Notes: a model not told the origin generated them from the sequence alone. Numbered from the stretch's first letter, positions 34,947 to 47,621 are shown. The stretch is DNA of 64,000 nucleotides from Pseudomonas frederiksbergensis (GCF_900105495.1 NZ_FNTF01000002.1:2827501-2891500), one strand, 5' to 3'. Translations and numbers: made by a program.

Positions 34947-36719
34947 ATGGCTAACATTCCAACGATTTCTTTCGACGCCATCATTATTGGTGGTGGCGGT
35001 GCCGGCATGCGCGCAGCGCTGCAACTGGCACAGGGCGGTCACAAGACTGCCGTAATCACCAAGGTTTTCCCTACCCGTTCGCACACTGTGTCCGCTCAGG
35101 GCGGCATTACCTGCGCGATCGCTTCGGCTGATCCGAACGATGACTGGCGCTGGCACATGTACGATACCGTCAAGGGTTCCGACTATATCGGTGACCAGGA
35201 CGCTATCGAATACATGTGTCAGGAAGGCCCGGCTGCGGTGTTCGAGCTGGACCACATGGGTCTGCCGTTCTCGCGTACCGAACAAGGTCGTATCTACCAG
35301 CGTCCATTCGGCGGTCAGTCGAAGGATTACGGTAAGGGTGGCCAGGCTGCCCGTACCTGCGCTGCCTCCGACCGTACCGGTCACGCGCTGCTGCACACGC
35401 TTTATCAGGGCAACCTGAAAGCCGGCACCACGTTCCTGAACGAGTACTACGCTGTTGATCTGGTGAAAAACCAGGACGGCGCATTCGTCGGTGTGATCGC
35501 CATCTGCATCGAAACCGGTGAAACCAGCTACATTCGCGCCAAGGCCACCGTTCTGGCCACTGGCGGTGCCGGTCGTATCTACTCGTCCACCACCAACGCC
35601 TTGATCAACACCGGTGACGGCGTCGGCATGGCTCTGCGTGCTGGCGTGCCGGTGCAAGACATCGAAATGTGGCAGTTCCACCCGACCGGCATCGCCGGCG
35701 CTGGTGTACTGGTTACTGAAGGCTGCCGTGGTGAAGGTGGTTACCTCATCAACAAGCACGGCGAGCGTTTCATGGAGCGCTACGCTCCGAACGCCAAAGA
35801 CCTTGCCGGTCGTGACGTTGTTGCCCGCTCGATGGTTAAGGAAATCATCGCCGGTAACGGTTGCGGTCCGGATGGCGACCACGTACTGCTCAAGCTCGAT
35901 CACCTGGGCGAGGAAGTACTGCACAGCCGTCTGCCAGGCATCTGCGAACTGTCCAAGACGTTTGCTCACGTTGACCCGGTGGTTGCTCCGGTTCCGGTCG
36001 TTCCGACTTGCCACTATATGATGGGCGGCGTTCCGACCAACATTCATGGCCAGGCGATCACCCAGGATGCCGACGGCGTCGACACCATCATCCCTGGCCT
36101 GTTCGCAGTGGGTGAAGTGGCGTGCGTATCGGTTCACGGTGCCAACCGTCTGGGCGGCAACTCGTTGCTCGACCTGGTTGTGTTCGGCCGCGCGGCTGGT
36201 CTGCACCTTGAAAAAGCGCTGACTGAAGGCATCGAATACGACGACGCCACCGACGCCAACATTGAAACGGCCCTGGCCCGTTTGTCCGCTCTGAACTCGC
36301 GTACCGAAGGCGAAGACGTCGCCACCCTGCGTAAAGAACTGCAAAGCTGCATGCAGAACTACTTCGGTGTGTTCCGTACCGGCGAATACATGCAGAAGGG
36401 TATTGCTCAACTGGCTGATCTGCGTGGCCGTATCGCCAACGTCAAGATCAACGACAAGAGCCAGGCGTTCAACACCGCTCGTATCGAAGCGCTGGAATTG
36501 CAGAACCTGCTGGAAGTGGCCGAAGCTACCGCCATCGCCGCTGAGATCCGCAAAGAGTCCCGCGGCGCTCACGCCCGTGAAGACTACGAAGATCGCGACG
36601 ACGAAAACTGGCTGTGCCACACCCTGTACTTCCCGGGTGACAAGCGCGTAACCAAGCGTGCTGTGAACTTCTCGCCGAAGACTGTTCCGACTTTTGAACC
36701 TAAGATTCGGACTTATTAA
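34947..36719 (+). CDS. sdhA: Succinate dehydrogenase flavoprotein subunit
   Basis: Catalytic subunit of 590 residues. It has the FAD-binding [14 protein letters not shown], the covalent FAD His46 in [11 protein letters not shown], and the substrate-site HPTGIAG and [20 protein letters not shown]. It oxidises succinate to fumarate and passes electrons to SdhB. ATG 34947 lies three bases after the sdhD stop. Confidence 0.98.
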   Translation: MANIPTISFDAIIIGGGGAGMRAALQLAQGGHKTAVITKVFPTRSHTVSAQGGITCAIASADPNDDWRWHMYDTVKGSDYIGDQDAIEYMCQEGPAAVFELDHMGLPFSRTEQGRIYQRPFGGQSKDYGKGGQAARTCAASDRTGHALLHTLYQGNLKAGTTFLNEYYAVDLVKNQDGAFVGVIAICIETGETSYIRAKATVLATGGAGRIYSSTTNALINTGDGVGMALRAGVPVQDIEMWQFHPTGIAGAGVLVTEGCRGEGGYLINKHGERFMERYAPNAKDLAGRDVVARSMVKEIIAGNGCGPDGDHVLLKLDHLGEEVLHSRLPGICELSKTFAHVDPVVAPVPVVPTCHYMMGGVPTNIHGQAITQDADGVDTIIPGLFAVGEVACVSVHGANRLGGNSLLDLVVFGRAAGLHLEKALTEGIEYDDATDANIETALARLSALNSRTEGEDVATLRKELQSCMQNYFGVFRTGEYMQKGIAQLADLRGRIANVKINDKSQAFNTARIEALELQNLLEVAEATAIAAEIRKESRGAHAREDYEDRDDENWLCHTLYFPGDKRVTKRAVNFSPKTVPTFEPKIRTY

Positions 36720-36730
36720 GGGTGGCCGCC

Positions 36731-37435
36731 ATGTTGCAAGTCAGTGTTTATCGCTACAACCCTGATCAGGACGCTACGCCGTTCATGCAGGAATTTTCGG
36801 TCGATACCGGTGGTAAAGACCTGATGGTGCTGGATGTGCTGGCCCTGATCAAAGAGCAGGACGAAGGTTTCTCCTATCGTCGCTCTTGCCGTGAAGGTGT
36901 TTGCGGTTCCGACGGCATGAACATCAACGGCAAAAACGGTCTGGCCTGCGTCACGCCGCTATCTGCTGTCGTAAAAGGTAACAAGCTGATCGTTCGTCCT
37001 CTGCCAGGTTTGCCGGTTATCCGTGACCTGGTCGTCGATATGAGCATCTTCTACAAGCAATACGAAAAGGTTAAGCCATACCTGCAGAACGACACGCCGG
37101 CTCCGGCCATCGAACGTCTGCAGACCCCTGAAGAGCGTGAAAAGCTCGACGGTCTGTACGAGTGCATCCTGTGCGCTTGCTGCTCGACCTCTTGCCCATC
37201 CTTCTGGTGGAACCCGGACAAGTTCCTGGGTCCAGCTGCTCTGCTGCAAGCGTATCGCTTCCTGGCAGACAGCCGCGACACCAAGACTGCCGAGCGTCTG
37301 GCTTCGCTGGATGACCCGTTCAGCGTATTCCGCTGCCGCGGGATCATGAACTGCGTCAACGTTTGCCCGAAAGGCCTGAACCCGACTAAGGCCATCGGTC
37401 ACATTCGTAACATGCTTCTGCAAAGCGGCGTGTGA
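36731..37435 (+). CDS. sdhB: Succinate dehydrogenase iron-sulfur subunit
   Basis: Protein of 234 residues from ATG 36731 (GTG 36722 would add three). The [2Fe-2S] site is CREGVCGSD with Cys53, Cys58, Asp61 and Cys73; an Asp in the third place is also seen in E. coli. The [4Fe-4S] site is CILCACCSTSCP (Cys145, 148, 151, 155 region) and the [3Fe-4S] site uses Cys202, 208 and 212. It carries electrons to ubiquinone at SdhCD. Confidence 0.97.
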   Translation: MLQVSVYRYNPDQDATPFMQEFSVDTGGKDLMVLDVLALIKEQDEGFSYRRSCREGVCGSDGMNINGKNGLACVTPLSAVVKGNKLIVRPLPGLPVIRDLVVDMSIFYKQYEKVKPYLQNDTPAPAIERLQTPEEREKLDGLYECILCACCSTSCPSFWWNPDKFLGPAALLQAYRFLADSRDTKTAERLASLDDPFSVFRCRGIMNCVNVCPKGLNPTKAIGHIRNMLLQSGV

Positions 37436-37475
37436 TTCAGCTGTAGTACCCGCAAGACCGCTGTACCCGTAGATG

Positions 37476-37505
37476 CTACGGCGCAGGCTTCAACCGGCGC
37501 CGTAG
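37476..37505 (+). other. Hairpin in the sdhB-sucA gap
   Basis: CTACGGCGC/GCGCCGTAG, nine paired bases with a 12-base loop, 40 bases after sdhB, without a T-run, so not a classical terminator. The 262-base gap also has tccggg/cccgga around 37578. It may tune read-through or mRNA stability between sdh and suc genes. Confidence 0.5.
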
Positions 37506-37697
37506 TCTTAACCTGAGCAGCAGCTTATAAGGCTGCGGCTCTTATTTTGAAGAAATGAGACAAGCAGGGGCATCCGGGCTGGTACCCGGACTATCAGCGT
37601 GATCCTAAGTGGCTTGTTTTAGTCGCTGCATTCGGACTTCTGCAAGTGTGCTCGGTGTCGACGCCGGTGGTGTTCCCCTAACCGAGGGTGACCAAGC

Positions 37698-40529
37698 ATG
37701 CAAGAAAGCGTGATGCAGCGCATGTGGAACAGCGCCTACCTATCCGGTAGTAACGCTGCCTATGTGGAAGAGCTCTACGAGCTCTACCTGCACGACCCTA
37801 ACGCTGTGCCAGAAGAGTGGCGCACCTACTTCCAGAAGTTGCCTGCTGACGGCAACCCTGCCACCGATGTTTCGCACTCCACAATTCGCGATCATTTCGT
37901 CTTGCTGGCAAAGAACCAGCGCCGCGCCCAACCGGTTTCCGCCGGTAGCGTGAGCAGTGAGCACGAGAAGAAGCAAGTTGAAGTGCTGCGATTGATCCAG
38001 GCCTACCGTATGCGTGGCCACCAGGCAGCCCAGCTTGACCCGCTGGGGCTGTGGCAGCGTCCTGCACCTGCAGACCTGTCGATCAATCATTACGGCTTGA
38101 CCAATGCCGATCTTGATACGACCTTCCGTGCCGGCGACCTGTTCATCGGCAAAGAGGAGGCGAGCCTACGCGAAATTCACGAAGCGTTGCAGCAGACATA
38201 TTGCCGCACCATCGGCGCTGAATTTACGCACATCACCGATTCCGAGCAGCGCCAGTGGTTCCAGCAGCGTCTGGAAAGCGTGCGTGGCCGTCCGACGTAC
38301 TCCGCCGACATCAAGAGCCACCTGCTTGAGCGCGTCACCGCCGGCGAAGGCCTGGAAAAATACCTGGGTACCAAATATCCGGGTACCAAGCGTTTCGGTC
38401 TGGAAGGCGGCGAGAGCCTGATTCCGATGCTCGACGAGCTGATCCAGCGTTCCGGTTCCTACGGCACCAAGGAAATCGTGATCGGCATGGCCCACCGTGG
38501 TCGTCTGAACGTACTGGTCAACACCTTCGGCAAGAACCCGCGCGAGCTGTTCGACGAGTTCGAAGGCAAGAAGAAGGTCGAGCTGGGTTCCGGTGACGTG
38601 AAGTATCACCAGGGCTTCTCGTCCAACGTGATGACCACCGGCGGTGAAGTTCACCTGGCGATGGCATTCAACCCGTCCCACCTGGAAATCGTTTCTCCAG
38701 TGGTCGAGGGTTCGGTTCGCGCCCGTCAGGATCGTCGTAACGACCCTACCGGCGAGAAGGTCCTGCCGATCTCCATCCACGGTGACGCGGCATTTGCCGG
38801 TCAAGGCGTGGTGATGGAAACCTTCCAGATGTCGCAGACCCGCGGTTTCAAGACCGGCGGCACCGTGCACATCGTGATCAACAACCAGGTCGGTTTCACC
38901 ATCAGCAACCCGCTGGACTCGCGCTCCACCGAGTACGCGACCGACGTTGCGAAGATGATCCAGGCGCCGATCCTCCATGTGAATGGTGATGATCCGGAAG
39001 CCGTATTGTTCGTGACCCAGCTGGCCATCGACTACCGCATGCAGTTCAAGCGTGACGTGGTGATCGATCTGGTCTGCTACCGTCGTCGTGGCCACAACGA
39101 GGCCGACGAGCCAAGCGGCACACAGCCAATCATGTATCAGCAGATCACCAAGCAGCGCACCACCCGTGAGCTGTATGCCGATCGTCTGACCCAGGGCGGT
39201 GTGCTGGACGCAGAGCGTGTTCAGGCGAAAGTCGATGAATATCGCAATGCGCTGGACAACGGTCTGCATGTTGTAAAAAGCCTGGTCAAAGAGCCGAACA
39301 AAGAGTTGTTCGTGGACTGGCGTCCGTATCTGGGCCACGCCTGGACCGCACGTCACGACACTCGCTTCGATCTGAAAACCTTGCAGGAACTGTCCGCCAA
39401 GCTGCTGGAAATTCCGGAAGGCTTCGTGGTTCAGCGCCAGGTCTCGAAAATCTACGAAGACCGTCAGAAGATGCAAGCCGGTGGCCTGCCGATCAACTGG
39501 GGTTACGCCGAAACCATGGCGTATGCGACCCTGGCGTTCGAAGGTCACCCGATTCGCATGACGGGTCAGGACATCGGTCGCGGTACGTTCTCGCACCGTC
39601 ACGCTGTCTTGCACAACCAGAAAGACGCGGGCACCTACATCCCGCTGCAAAACCTGTACAAAGGCCAGCCACGTTTCGACCTGTACGATTCGTTCCTGTC
39701 CGAAGAAGCCGTGCTGGCGTTCGAATACGGTTACTCGACCACCACGCCTGAGGCGCTGGTGATCTGGGAAGCCCAGTTCGGCGACTTCGCCAACGGTGCC
39801 CAAGTGGTTATCGACCAGTTCATCACCAGTGGCGAGCACAAGTGGGGCCGCCTCTGCGGTCTGACCATGCTGCTGCCGCACGGTTATGAAGGTCAGGGTC
39901 CGGAGCACTCTTCGGCTCGTCTGGAGCGTTACCTGCAGCTGTGCGCCGAGCACAACATTCAGGTGGCGGTACCGACTACGCCGGCCCAGATCTACCACTT
40001 GCTGCGTCGTCAGGTGATTCGCCCGCTGCGCAAGCCATTGATCGTCCTGACGCCGAAGTCGCTGCTGCGTCATAAACTGGCGATCTCGACCCTGGAAGAT
40101 CTGGCTGAAGGTTCGTTCCAGACCGTTATCCCGGAAATCGATACCCTGGACCCGAAAAAGGTCGAGCGCGTTGTTCTGTGTAGCGGCAAGGTCTACTACG
40201 ACCTGCTGGAAAAACGCCGTGCCGAAGGTCGTGATGACATCGCCATCGTGCGTATCGAGCAGCTTTACCCATTCCCTGAGGACGACTTGAACGAAGTCCT
40301 GGCTCCGTACACCAACCTCAAACATATCGTTTGGTGTCAGGAAGAGCCGATGAACCAGGGTGCCTGGTACTGCAGCCAACACCACATGCGCCGCATCGTT
40401 GGCAATCACAACAAAGCACTCTTCCTCGAGTACGCCGGTCGTGATGCTTCTGCTGCACCTGCTTGTGGTTATGCATCGATGCACGCTGAGCAGCAGGAAA
40501 AACTGCTGCAAGACGCCTTTACTGTTTAA
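37698..40529 (+). CDS. sucA: 2-oxoglutarate dehydrogenase E1 component
   Basis: ThDP-dependent E1 of 943 residues; decarboxylates 2-oxoglutarate and succinylates the lipoyl group of SucB. It begins MQESVMQRMWNSAYLSGSNA with the N-terminal E2-binding region, and shows GMAHRGRLNVLVNTFGK, the ThDP site SIHGDAAFAGQGVVMETF with NNQVGFT, and RRRGHNEADEPSGTQP. GAGGGTGA lies before ATG 37698. Confidence 0.98.
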   Translation: MQESVMQRMWNSAYLSGSNAAYVEELYELYLHDPNAVPEEWRTYFQKLPADGNPATDVSHSTIRDHFVLLAKNQRRAQPVSAGSVSSEHEKKQVEVLRLIQAYRMRGHQAAQLDPLGLWQRPAPADLSINHYGLTNADLDTTFRAGDLFIGKEEASLREIHEALQQTYCRTIGAEFTHITDSEQRQWFQQRLESVRGRPTYSADIKSHLLERVTAGEGLEKYLGTKYPGTKRFGLEGGESLIPMLDELIQRSGSYGTKEIVIGMAHRGRLNVLVNTFGKNPRELFDEFEGKKKVELGSGDVKYHQGFSSNVMTTGGEVHLAMAFNPSHLEIVSPVVEGSVRARQDRRNDPTGEKVLPISIHGDAAFAGQGVVMETFQMSQTRGFKTGGTVHIVINNQVGFTISNPLDSRSTEYATDVAKMIQAPILHVNGDDPEAVLFVTQLAIDYRMQFKRDVVIDLVCYRRRGHNEADEPSGTQPIMYQQITKQRTTRELYADRLTQGGVLDAERVQAKVDEYRNALDNGLHVVKSLVKEPNKELFVDWRPYLGHAWTARHDTRFDLKTLQELSAKLLEIPEGFVVQRQVSKIYEDRQKMQAGGLPINWGYAETMAYATLAFEGHPIRMTGQDIGRGTFSHRHAVLHNQKDAGTYIPLQNLYKGQPRFDLYDSFLSEEAVLAFEYGYSTTTPEALVIWEAQFGDFANGAQVVIDQFITSGEHKWGRLCGLTMLLPHGYEGQGPEHSSARLERYLQLCAEHNIQVAVPTTPAQIYHLLRRQVIRPLRKPLIVLTPKSLLRHKLAISTLEDLAEGSFQTVIPEIDTLDPKKVERVVLCSGKVYYDLLEKRRAEGRDDIAIVRIEQLYPFPEDDLNEVLAPYTNLKHIVWCQEEPMNQGAWYCSQHHMRRIVGNHNKALFLEYAGRDASAAPACGYASMHAEQQEKLLQDAFTV

Positions 40530-40571
40530 CGCCTTCGCGCACCTGAAACCGAATTTAAGGACCCACAGATA

Positions 40572-41792
40572 ATGGCTATCGAAATCAAAGCCCCCACTTT
40601 CCCGGAATCGGTTGCCGATGGCACCGTTGCCACCTGGCACAAACAGCCGGGCGACGCCGTCAAGCGCGATGACCTGATCGTCGACATCGAAACTGACAAA
40701 GTCGTATTGGAAGTGTTGGCTACCGCTGATGGCGTGCTGGGCGCTATCGTCAAGAACGAAGGCGACACCGTTCTGTCCGACGAAGTCCTGGGCTCCATCG
40801 AAGCGGGCGGCGCTGCTGCCGCTCCAGCTGCTGCCGCTGCTCCTGCCGCTGCACAAGCTGCTGCTCCAGCCGCTGAAGGCGAAGATGATCCTGTTGCTGC
40901 ACCGGCTGCTCGCAAGCTGGCTGAAGAAAACAGCATCAACATCGCTTCCGTTGCCGGCACCGGCAAAGGCGGTCGTGTGACCAAGGAAGACGTTGTTGCC
41001 GCTGTAGCTGCCAAGAAAGCCGCTCCGGCTGCCGCGCCTGCCAAGGCTGCTGCGCCTGCCGCTGCTGCTCCAGTGTTCGCTGCCGGCGATCGCATCGAGA
41101 AGCGCGTACCGATGACCCGCGTACGGGCCACTGTCGCCAAGCGTCTGGTTGAAGCTCAATCGAACATGGCGATGCTGACCACTTTCAACGAAGTCGACAT
41201 GACTGAAGTCATGGCCCTGCGTTCGAAGTACAAGGACCTGTTTGAGAAGTCCCACAACGGCGTGCGCCTGGGCTTCATGTCGTTCTTCGTCAAGGCGGCC
41301 ACCGAAGCGCTGAAACGCTTCCCGGCTGTCAACGCCTCGATCGACGGTGCTGACATCGTTTACCACGGCTACGCTGACGTCGGTGTTGCTGTTTCCAGCG
41401 ACCGCGGCCTGGTTGTTCCGGTTCTGCGTAACGCCGAACTGATGAGCCTGGCTGAAATCGAAGGCGGCATCGCCACCTTCGGCAAGAAGGCTCGTGACGG
41501 CAAACTGTCGATGGACGAGATGACCGGCGGTACGTTCACTATCACCAACGGTGGTACTTTCGGTTCGATGATGTCGACTCCGATCGTCAACCCGCCGCAA
41601 GCGGCCATCCTGGGCATGCACAACATTCTGCAGCGTCCTATGGCGATCAACGGTCAGGTTGTTATCCGTCCGATGATGTACCTGGCTCTGTCCTACGATC
41701 ACCGTCTGATCGATGGCAAAGAAGCTGTGACCTTCCTGGTTACCATCAAGAACCTGCTGGAAGACCCGGCTCGTTTGCTGCTGGATATCTGA
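40572..41792 (+). CDS. sucB: Dihydrolipoyl succinyltransferase E2 component
   Basis: E2 core of 406 residues: an N-terminal lipoyl domain with Lys43 in [10 protein letters not shown], an Ala/Pro-rich linker (about 78-105), a peripheral-subunit-binding domain ([20 protein letters not shown]), a second Ala/Pro linker and the catalytic acyltransferase domain ending [12 protein letters not shown] with His377 and Asp381. AAGGA precedes ATG 40572. Single lipoyl domain, as usual for 2-oxoglutarate dehydrogenase. Confidence 0.98.
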   Translation: MAIEIKAPTFPESVADGTVATWHKQPGDAVKRDDLIVDIETDKVVLEVLATADGVLGAIVKNEGDTVLSDEVLGSIEAGGAAAAPAAAAAPAAAQAAAPAAEGEDDPVAAPAARKLAEENSINIASVAGTGKGGRVTKEDVVAAVAAKKAAPAAAPAKAAAPAAAAPVFAAGDRIEKRVPMTRVRATVAKRLVEAQSNMAMLTTFNEVDMTEVMALRSKYKDLFEKSHNGVRLGFMSFFVKAATEALKRFPAVNASIDGADIVYHGYADVGVAVSSDRGLVVPVLRNAELMSLAEIEGGIATFGKKARDGKLSMDEMTGGTFTITNGGTFGSMMSTPIVNPPQAAILGMHNILQRPMAINGQVVIRPMMYLALSYDHRLIDGKEAVTFLVTIKNLLEDPARLLLDI

Positions 41793-41803
41793 TTTCGTTG
41801 CAC

Positions 41804-41875
41804 GGGCCGTCCAGTGATGGACGGTCCTCCTGTAATGACCAGCTTCGTCCCACGACAGTCCCCAAAAGGGACTGT
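41804..41875 (+). other. Two consecutive hairpins in the sucB-lpd gap
   Basis: CCGTCCA/TGGACGG (41807-41824) with loop GTGA, and ACAGTCCC/GGGACTGT (41855-41875) with loop CAAAA. No T-run follows either, so they probably affect mRNA processing or stability inside the operon. Confidence 0.5.
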
Positions 41876-41899
41876 CCGGTTTGATTCGAGAAGGAATGA

Positions 41900-43339
<1,440 letters not shown>

Positions 43340-43539
43340 GACAAGACAATAAGAAACCACGGCGGAAGGCCCGTCGTGAGCCTTGCGTGCAAGACTCACC
43401 GCGGAATGTCCGCCGGACGCAGCCTTGCGTAGTCTCACCGGTTGTCCGGAACACCTACGCAAGCAGCAGTCACAGGTGGTGCGGCACTTGAACAAGTGCA
43501 GCACCGAATGCGCAGTACCTAACGAAGACGGTAATAAGC

Positions 43540-44706
43540 ATGAATCTTCACGAGTATCAGGGTAAGCAGCTGTTCGCTGAATACGGCCTGCCAGTATCCC
43601 AGGGTTTCGCCGTAGACACCCCGGAAGCAGCAGCAGAAGCGTGCGACAAGATCGGCGGGACCGAATGGGTTGTCAAAGCCCAGGTTCACGCAGGTGGTCG
43701 CGGTAAAGCGGGCGGCGTTAAGCTGGTTCGCAGCAAAGAAGACGCCAAAGCATTCGCTCAACAGTGGTTGGGCAAGCGTCTGGTGACTTACCAGACTGAT
43801 GCCAATGGTCAGCCAGTCACCAAGATCCTGGTTGAATCGTGCACTGATATCGCTAAAGAGCTGTACCTGGGCGCTGTCGTTGACCGTTCGAGCCGTCGCA
43901 TCGTGTTCATGGCTTCCACCGAAGGTGGCGTGGACATCGAGAAAATCGCTCACGACACCCCTGAGAAAATCCTCAAGGCCACTATCGATCCACTGGTTGG
44001 CGCTCAGCCATTCCAGGGTCGCGAGCTGGCATTCCAGCTGGGTCTGGAAGGCAAGCAAGTTGCTCAGTTCGCCAAGATCTTCGTAGGTCTGGCCAAGCTG
44101 TTCAAGGATCACGACCTGGCTCTGCTGGAAGTGAACCCGCTGGTGATCAAGGCTGACGGCGATCTGCATTGCCTCGACGCCAAGATCAACATCGACGCCA
44201 ACGCCATGTACCGTCAGCCTAAGCTGAAGACTTTCCACGATCCGTCGCAAGACGATCCGCGCGAAGCGCACGCTGCCAAGTTCGAACTGAACTACGTAGC
44301 ACTGGAAGGCAACATCGGTTGCATGGTCAACGGTGCTGGCCTGGCCATGGGTACCATGGACATCGTCAACCTGCATGGCGGCAAACCAGCCAACTTCCTC
44401 GACGTGGGCGGCGGAGCTACCAAAGAACGCGTTACCGAAGCGTTCAAGATCATCCTGTCCGACACTAACGTCGCTGCAGTATTGGTCAACATCTTCGGCG
44501 GCATCGTTCGTTGCGACATGATTGCCGAAGGCATCATCGGCGCAGTGAAAGAAGTCGGCGTGAAAATCCCGGTTGTTGTTCGCCTTGAAGGCAACAACGC
44601 TGAGCTGGGCGCTAAAGTACTGGCAGAAAGCGGTTTGAACATCATCGCTGCTACCAGCCTGACCGACGCTGCTCAACAAGTTGTCAAAGCTGCGGAGGGC
44701 AAATAA
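43540..44706 (+). CDS. sucC: Succinyl-CoA synthetase beta subunit
   Basis: ATP-grasp subunit of 388 residues beginning [20 protein letters not shown], with [20 protein letters not shown] and [29 protein letters not shown] and [10 protein letters not shown]. Converts succinyl-CoA to succinate with ATP formation, together with SucD. A gap of 200 bases with direct repeats separates it from lpd. The stop overlaps the sucD start by one base. Confidence 0.98.
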   Translation: MNLHEYQGKQLFAEYGLPVSQGFAVDTPEAAAEACDKIGGTEWVVKAQVHAGGRGKAGGVKLVRSKEDAKAFAQQWLGKRLVTYQTDANGQPVTKILVESCTDIAKELYLGAVVDRSSRRIVFMASTEGGVDIEKIAHDTPEKILKATIDPLVGAQPFQGRELAFQLGLEGKQVAQFAKIFVGLAKLFKDHDLALLEVNPLVIKADGDLHCLDAKINIDANAMYRQPKLKTFHDPSQDDPREAHAAKFELNYVALEGNIGCMVNGAGLAMGTMDIVNLHGGKPANFLDVGGGATKERVTEAFKIILSDTNVAAVLVNIFGGIVRCDMIAEGIIGAVKEVGVKIPVVVRLEGNNAELGAKVLAESGLNIIAATSLTDAAQQVVKAAEGK

Positions 44707-45587
44707 TGAGCGTCCTGATCAATAAAGACACCAAAGTTATCTGCCAGGGTATTACCGGTTCGCAAGGTAGTTTCCACACCCAGCAAGCCATCGAATACGG
44801 CACCAAGATGGTGGGTGGCGTAACTCCAGGCAAAGGCGGCACCGAGCATCTGGGTCTGCCAGTGTTCAACACCGTGAAAGATGCTGTAGCTGCCACTGGC
44901 GCCACCGCCAGCGTGATCTACGTTCCAGCTCCTTTCTGCAAGGACTCCATCCTGGAAGCAGCCTTCGGCGGCATCAAGCTGATCGTTTGCATCACTGAAG
45001 GCATTCCTACCTTGGATATGCTGGATGCCAAGGTCAAGTGCGACGAGCTGGGCGTAGTCCTGATCGGTCCTAACTGCCCAGGCGTGATCACTCCAGGCGA
45101 ATGCAAGATCGGCATCATGCCAGGTCACATTCACTTGCCAGGCAAGGTCGGTATCGTTTCCCGTTCCGGCACCCTGACCTACGAAGCTGTGAAGCAAACT
45201 ACTGACGCCGGTTTCGGTCAGTCGACTTGCGTCGGGATCGGTGGTGACCCGATCCCGGGTTCGAACTTCATCGACATCCTGAAGCTGTTCCAGGAAGACC
45301 CGAAGACCGAAGCGATCGTGATGATCGGTGAGATCGGCGGTTCGGCTGAAGAAGAAGCGGCTGCCTACATCAAGGCACACGTGACCAAGCCGGTTGTTTC
45401 CTACATCGCTGGTGTGACTGCCCCTGCGGGCAAGCGCATGGGCCATGCTGGCGCAATCATCTCTGGCGGCAAAGGCACTGCAGACGAGAAGTTTGCTGCC
45501 TTGGAAGACGCAGGCGTTAAAACCGTGCGTTCGCTGGCAGACATCGGCAAGGCTTTGTCCGAGCTGACTGGTTGGGCAATCAAGTAA
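44706..45587 (+). CDS. sucD: Succinyl-CoA synthetase alpha subunit
   Basis: Subunit of 293 residues with the CoA-binding Rossmann start ([19 protein letters not shown]), [20 protein letters not shown] and the phosphohistidine His247 in [16 protein letters not shown]. Forms the phosphoenzyme in succinyl-CoA synthetase. ATG 44706 overlaps the sucC stop (TAATG). A UUCG-loop terminator follows. Confidence 0.98.
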   Translation: MSVLINKDTKVICQGITGSQGSFHTQQAIEYGTKMVGGVTPGKGGTEHLGLPVFNTVKDAVAATGATASVIYVPAPFCKDSILEAAFGGIKLIVCITEGIPTLDMLDAKVKCDELGVVLIGPNCPGVITPGECKIGIMPGHIHLPGKVGIVSRSGTLTYEAVKQTTDAGFGQSTCVGIGGDPIPGSNFIDILKLFQEDPKTEAIVMIGEIGGSAEEEAAAYIKAHVTKPVVSYIAGVTAPAGKRMGHAGAIISGGKGTADEKFAALEDAGVKTVRSLADIGKALSELTGWAIK

Positions 45588-45617
45588 GCCTCGCGCTTAT
45601 CTGACGCTTCACCAAAC

Positions 45618-45648
45618 AAAGGCCACCTTCGGGTGGCCTTTGTCGTTT
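45618..45648 (+). terminator. Terminator of the sdh-suc block
   Basis: AAAGGCCACC TTCG GGTGGCCTTT (45618-45641), an extra-stable UUCG loop, then TGTCGTTT; the T-run is weak. Confidence 0.85.
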
Positions 45649-45669
45649 CCGGGGTTTGTACCGGGCTTT

Positions 45670-45802
45670 TGTGGCGAGGGGATTTATCCCCGTTGGGTCG
45701 CGAAGCGATTCTAAAATCTGCATCCGAGGTGTATCAGATGCACCGCATGCGATGGTTTTACGACTGCTGTGCAGTCGAACGGGGATAAATCCCCTCGCCA
45801 CA
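45670..45802. repeat. Long inverted repeat (TGTGGCGAGGGG family)
   Basis: Perfect 25-base arms at 45670-45694 and 45778-45802 (tgtggcgaggggatttatcc and complement). Inner pair tcgcgaagcga and cgactgctgtgcagtcg. It is a third repeat family; a decayed relative is at 17448-17598. The rest of the sucD-brnQ gap (45803-46044) holds a small hairpin CGCGACA/TGTCGCG near 45836 and no gene. Confidence 0.9.
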
Positions 45803-46044
45803 GGGTTCTTTGTAAGTAAATTAGATATGTAAACGCGACACGGAAATGTCGCGTATCGGATAGATCGCACCCTAACAGTGCGTTTGTTGGGCAAATTCGT
45901 TAGGCTAGCAGCCATTTTTGCGTCCGCGACCCACAAGGTTGCTACGCGCTAAACGGGTCAGTCCTATACGGACCGACAGCATTTCCCTCACCCCTCAGGG
46001 AAATCCCTCTCTAAATTCCGATTCAGTAGTGTGGTATTTCCTTA

Positions 46045-47358
46045 ATGAAAGTGTTGAAAGGCCAGGACATCCTGGCACTTGGTTTTATGACGTTTGCCCT
46101 GTTTGTCGGGGCTGGCAACATCATCTTCCCGCCTATCGTCGGTCTGCAATCCGGTCCACATGTCTGGATGGCGGCGCTGGGCTTTCTGATCACCGCGGTC
46201 GGTTTGCCGGTGATCACCGTTGTTGCCCTGGCCAAGGTCGGTGGCGCCATGGATGCCTTGAGCAGCCCGATCGGGAAAGTCGCCGGTGGCCTGCTGGCGG
46301 CCGCGTGCTACCTCGCTGTTGGCCCGCTGTTCGCGACACCGCGCACCGCCACCGTGTCATTCGAAGTCGGCTTGGCGCCGTTGACTGGCGAGAGCCCGTT
46401 GGCGTTGTTCCTCTACAGCTCGGTGTACTTCCTGCTGGTTTTTTTCATCTCGCTCTATCCGGGCCGGCTGCTGGATACCGTAGGACGTTTCCTCGCACCG
46501 CTGAAGATCATCGCCCTGGCCGCGCTCGGCATCGCCGCGTTTGCATTGCCGGCCGGTGATGTCGGCGTGGCCACCCCGGAATACGTGGCGGCACCTTTTT
46601 CACAAGGCTTCATCAATGGTTACCTGACCATGGATACCCTGGGCGCGCTGGTGTTTGGCATTGTCATCGTCAATGCAATCCGTTCCCGTGGCGTCGAGTC
46701 GCCGGTGTTGATCACCCGTTACGCGATCATCGCAGGGCTGATTGCCGGCGTGGGCCTGGCGCTGGTTTACGTCAGCTTGTTCCGTCTCGGTTCGGGCAGC
46801 CATGAAGTGGCCGCGGGTGCTACCAACGGCGCAGCGGTGTTGCACGCTTACGTGCAACACACCTTCGGCTCTTTGGGCAGCGGTTTTCTGGCGGTGCTGA
46901 TCTCCCTGGCCTGCCTGGTGACGGCGGTAGGTCTGACCTGCGCCTGCGCCGAATACTTCAGCCGTGTGTTGCCGCTGTCCTACAAGACGTTGGTCATCAT
47001 CCTGGCGGTGTTCTCGCTGTTTGTGTCCAACCTGGGCCTGACCAAGCTGATTGCGTTCTCGATCCCGGTGCTGACCGCGATCTACCCGCCGTGCATCGCC
47101 TTGGTCGCCCTGAGCTTCTGCAAGGACTTCTGGCATGAGCAGGGCCGCATCGTCGGTCCGGTGATGCTGGTGTCGTTTATCTTCGGTTTGATCGACGCCC
47201 TCAAGGGCGCGGGTCTGGCGGACTGGATGCCGACTCAGTTGTCCCACCTGCCGCTGAGCGAGCAAGGCCTGGCCTGGCTGGTGCCGTCGGTCATGACCCT
47301 GGTCGTCGCGGTGGTTTGCGATCGCCTGCTGGGCAAGCGCGAAGAAGCACTGGCTTAA
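46045..47358 (+). CDS. brnQ: Branched-chain amino acid:cation symporter (BrnQ/BraB family)
   Basis: Carrier of 437 residues with 12 helices and the LIVCS family opening [30 protein letters not shown], and [16 protein letters not shown]. Imports Leu, Ile and Val with sodium. In P. aeruginosa the gene after sucD is braB, the same family. The start ATG 46045 has only a poor ribosome site, and a long leader of over 200 bases lies before it. Terminator downstream. Confidence 0.93.
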   Translation: MKVLKGQDILALGFMTFALFVGAGNIIFPPIVGLQSGPHVWMAALGFLITAVGLPVITVVALAKVGGAMDALSSPIGKVAGGLLAAACYLAVGPLFATPRTATVSFEVGLAPLTGESPLALFLYSSVYFLLVFFISLYPGRLLDTVGRFLAPLKIIALAALGIAAFALPAGDVGVATPEYVAAPFSQGFINGYLTMDTLGALVFGIVIVNAIRSRGVESPVLITRYAIIAGLIAGVGLALVYVSLFRLGSGSHEVAAGATNGAAVLHAYVQHTFGSLGSGFLAVLISLACLVTAVGLTCACAEYFSRVLPLSYKTLVIILAVFSLFVSNLGLTKLIAFSIPVLTAIYPPCIALVALSFCKDFWHEQGRIVGPVMLVSFIFGLIDALKGAGLADWMPTQLSHLPLSEQGLAWLVPSVMTLVVAVVCDRLLGKREEALA

Positions 47359-47402
47359 GCCGCTTCATGGCCCGCCACAAGCGGGTCGTGAACACACAAG
47401 GA

Positions 47403-47439
47403 AATGCCCCGTATCAATCGATACGGGGCATTTTTTTTG
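47403..47439 (+). terminator. Terminator of brnQ
   Basis: AATGCCCCGTAT/ATACGGGGCATT stem with a six-base loop, then eight T. Confidence 0.93.
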
Positions 47440-47494
47440 GAGGGGGTGCAGTGTCTTTTTCCTTGAGCTAACGTCGAAGCATTGCCAAATCTAA

Positions 47495-47584
47495 TGTGGG
47501 AGCGAGCCCGCTCGCGATGGCGGCTTTACATTCAATAGATATGTTGGCTGATCTACCGCCATCGCGAGCAGGCTCGCTCCCACA
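47495..47584. repeat. REPIN-type inverted REP pair
   Basis: 29-base arms 47495-47523 and 47556-47584 (tgtgggagcgagcccgctcg and near-complement; one mismatch). GTGGGAG family. Confidence 0.92.
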
Positions 47585-47621
47585 GGTTTCAGTACTCCGA
47601 ATACACACCACAAGGACCTGC

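Noticed and set aside
34443-36620. Minus-strand open frame of 725 codons opposite sdhA
   Set aside because: Shadow of sdhA; low-complexity His/Gln/Val composition and no family resemblance.
38166-41702. Very long minus-strand open frame (1178 codons) opposite sucA and sucB
   Set aside because: It is the mirror of highly expressed, well-conserved sucAB with strong codon bias, which leaves few stops on the other strand. The translation has no recognisable domain.
43340-43539. tRNA or other stable RNA in the lpd-sucC gap
   Set aside because: No cloverleaf or T-loop sequence can be drawn; only imperfect direct repeats are present.
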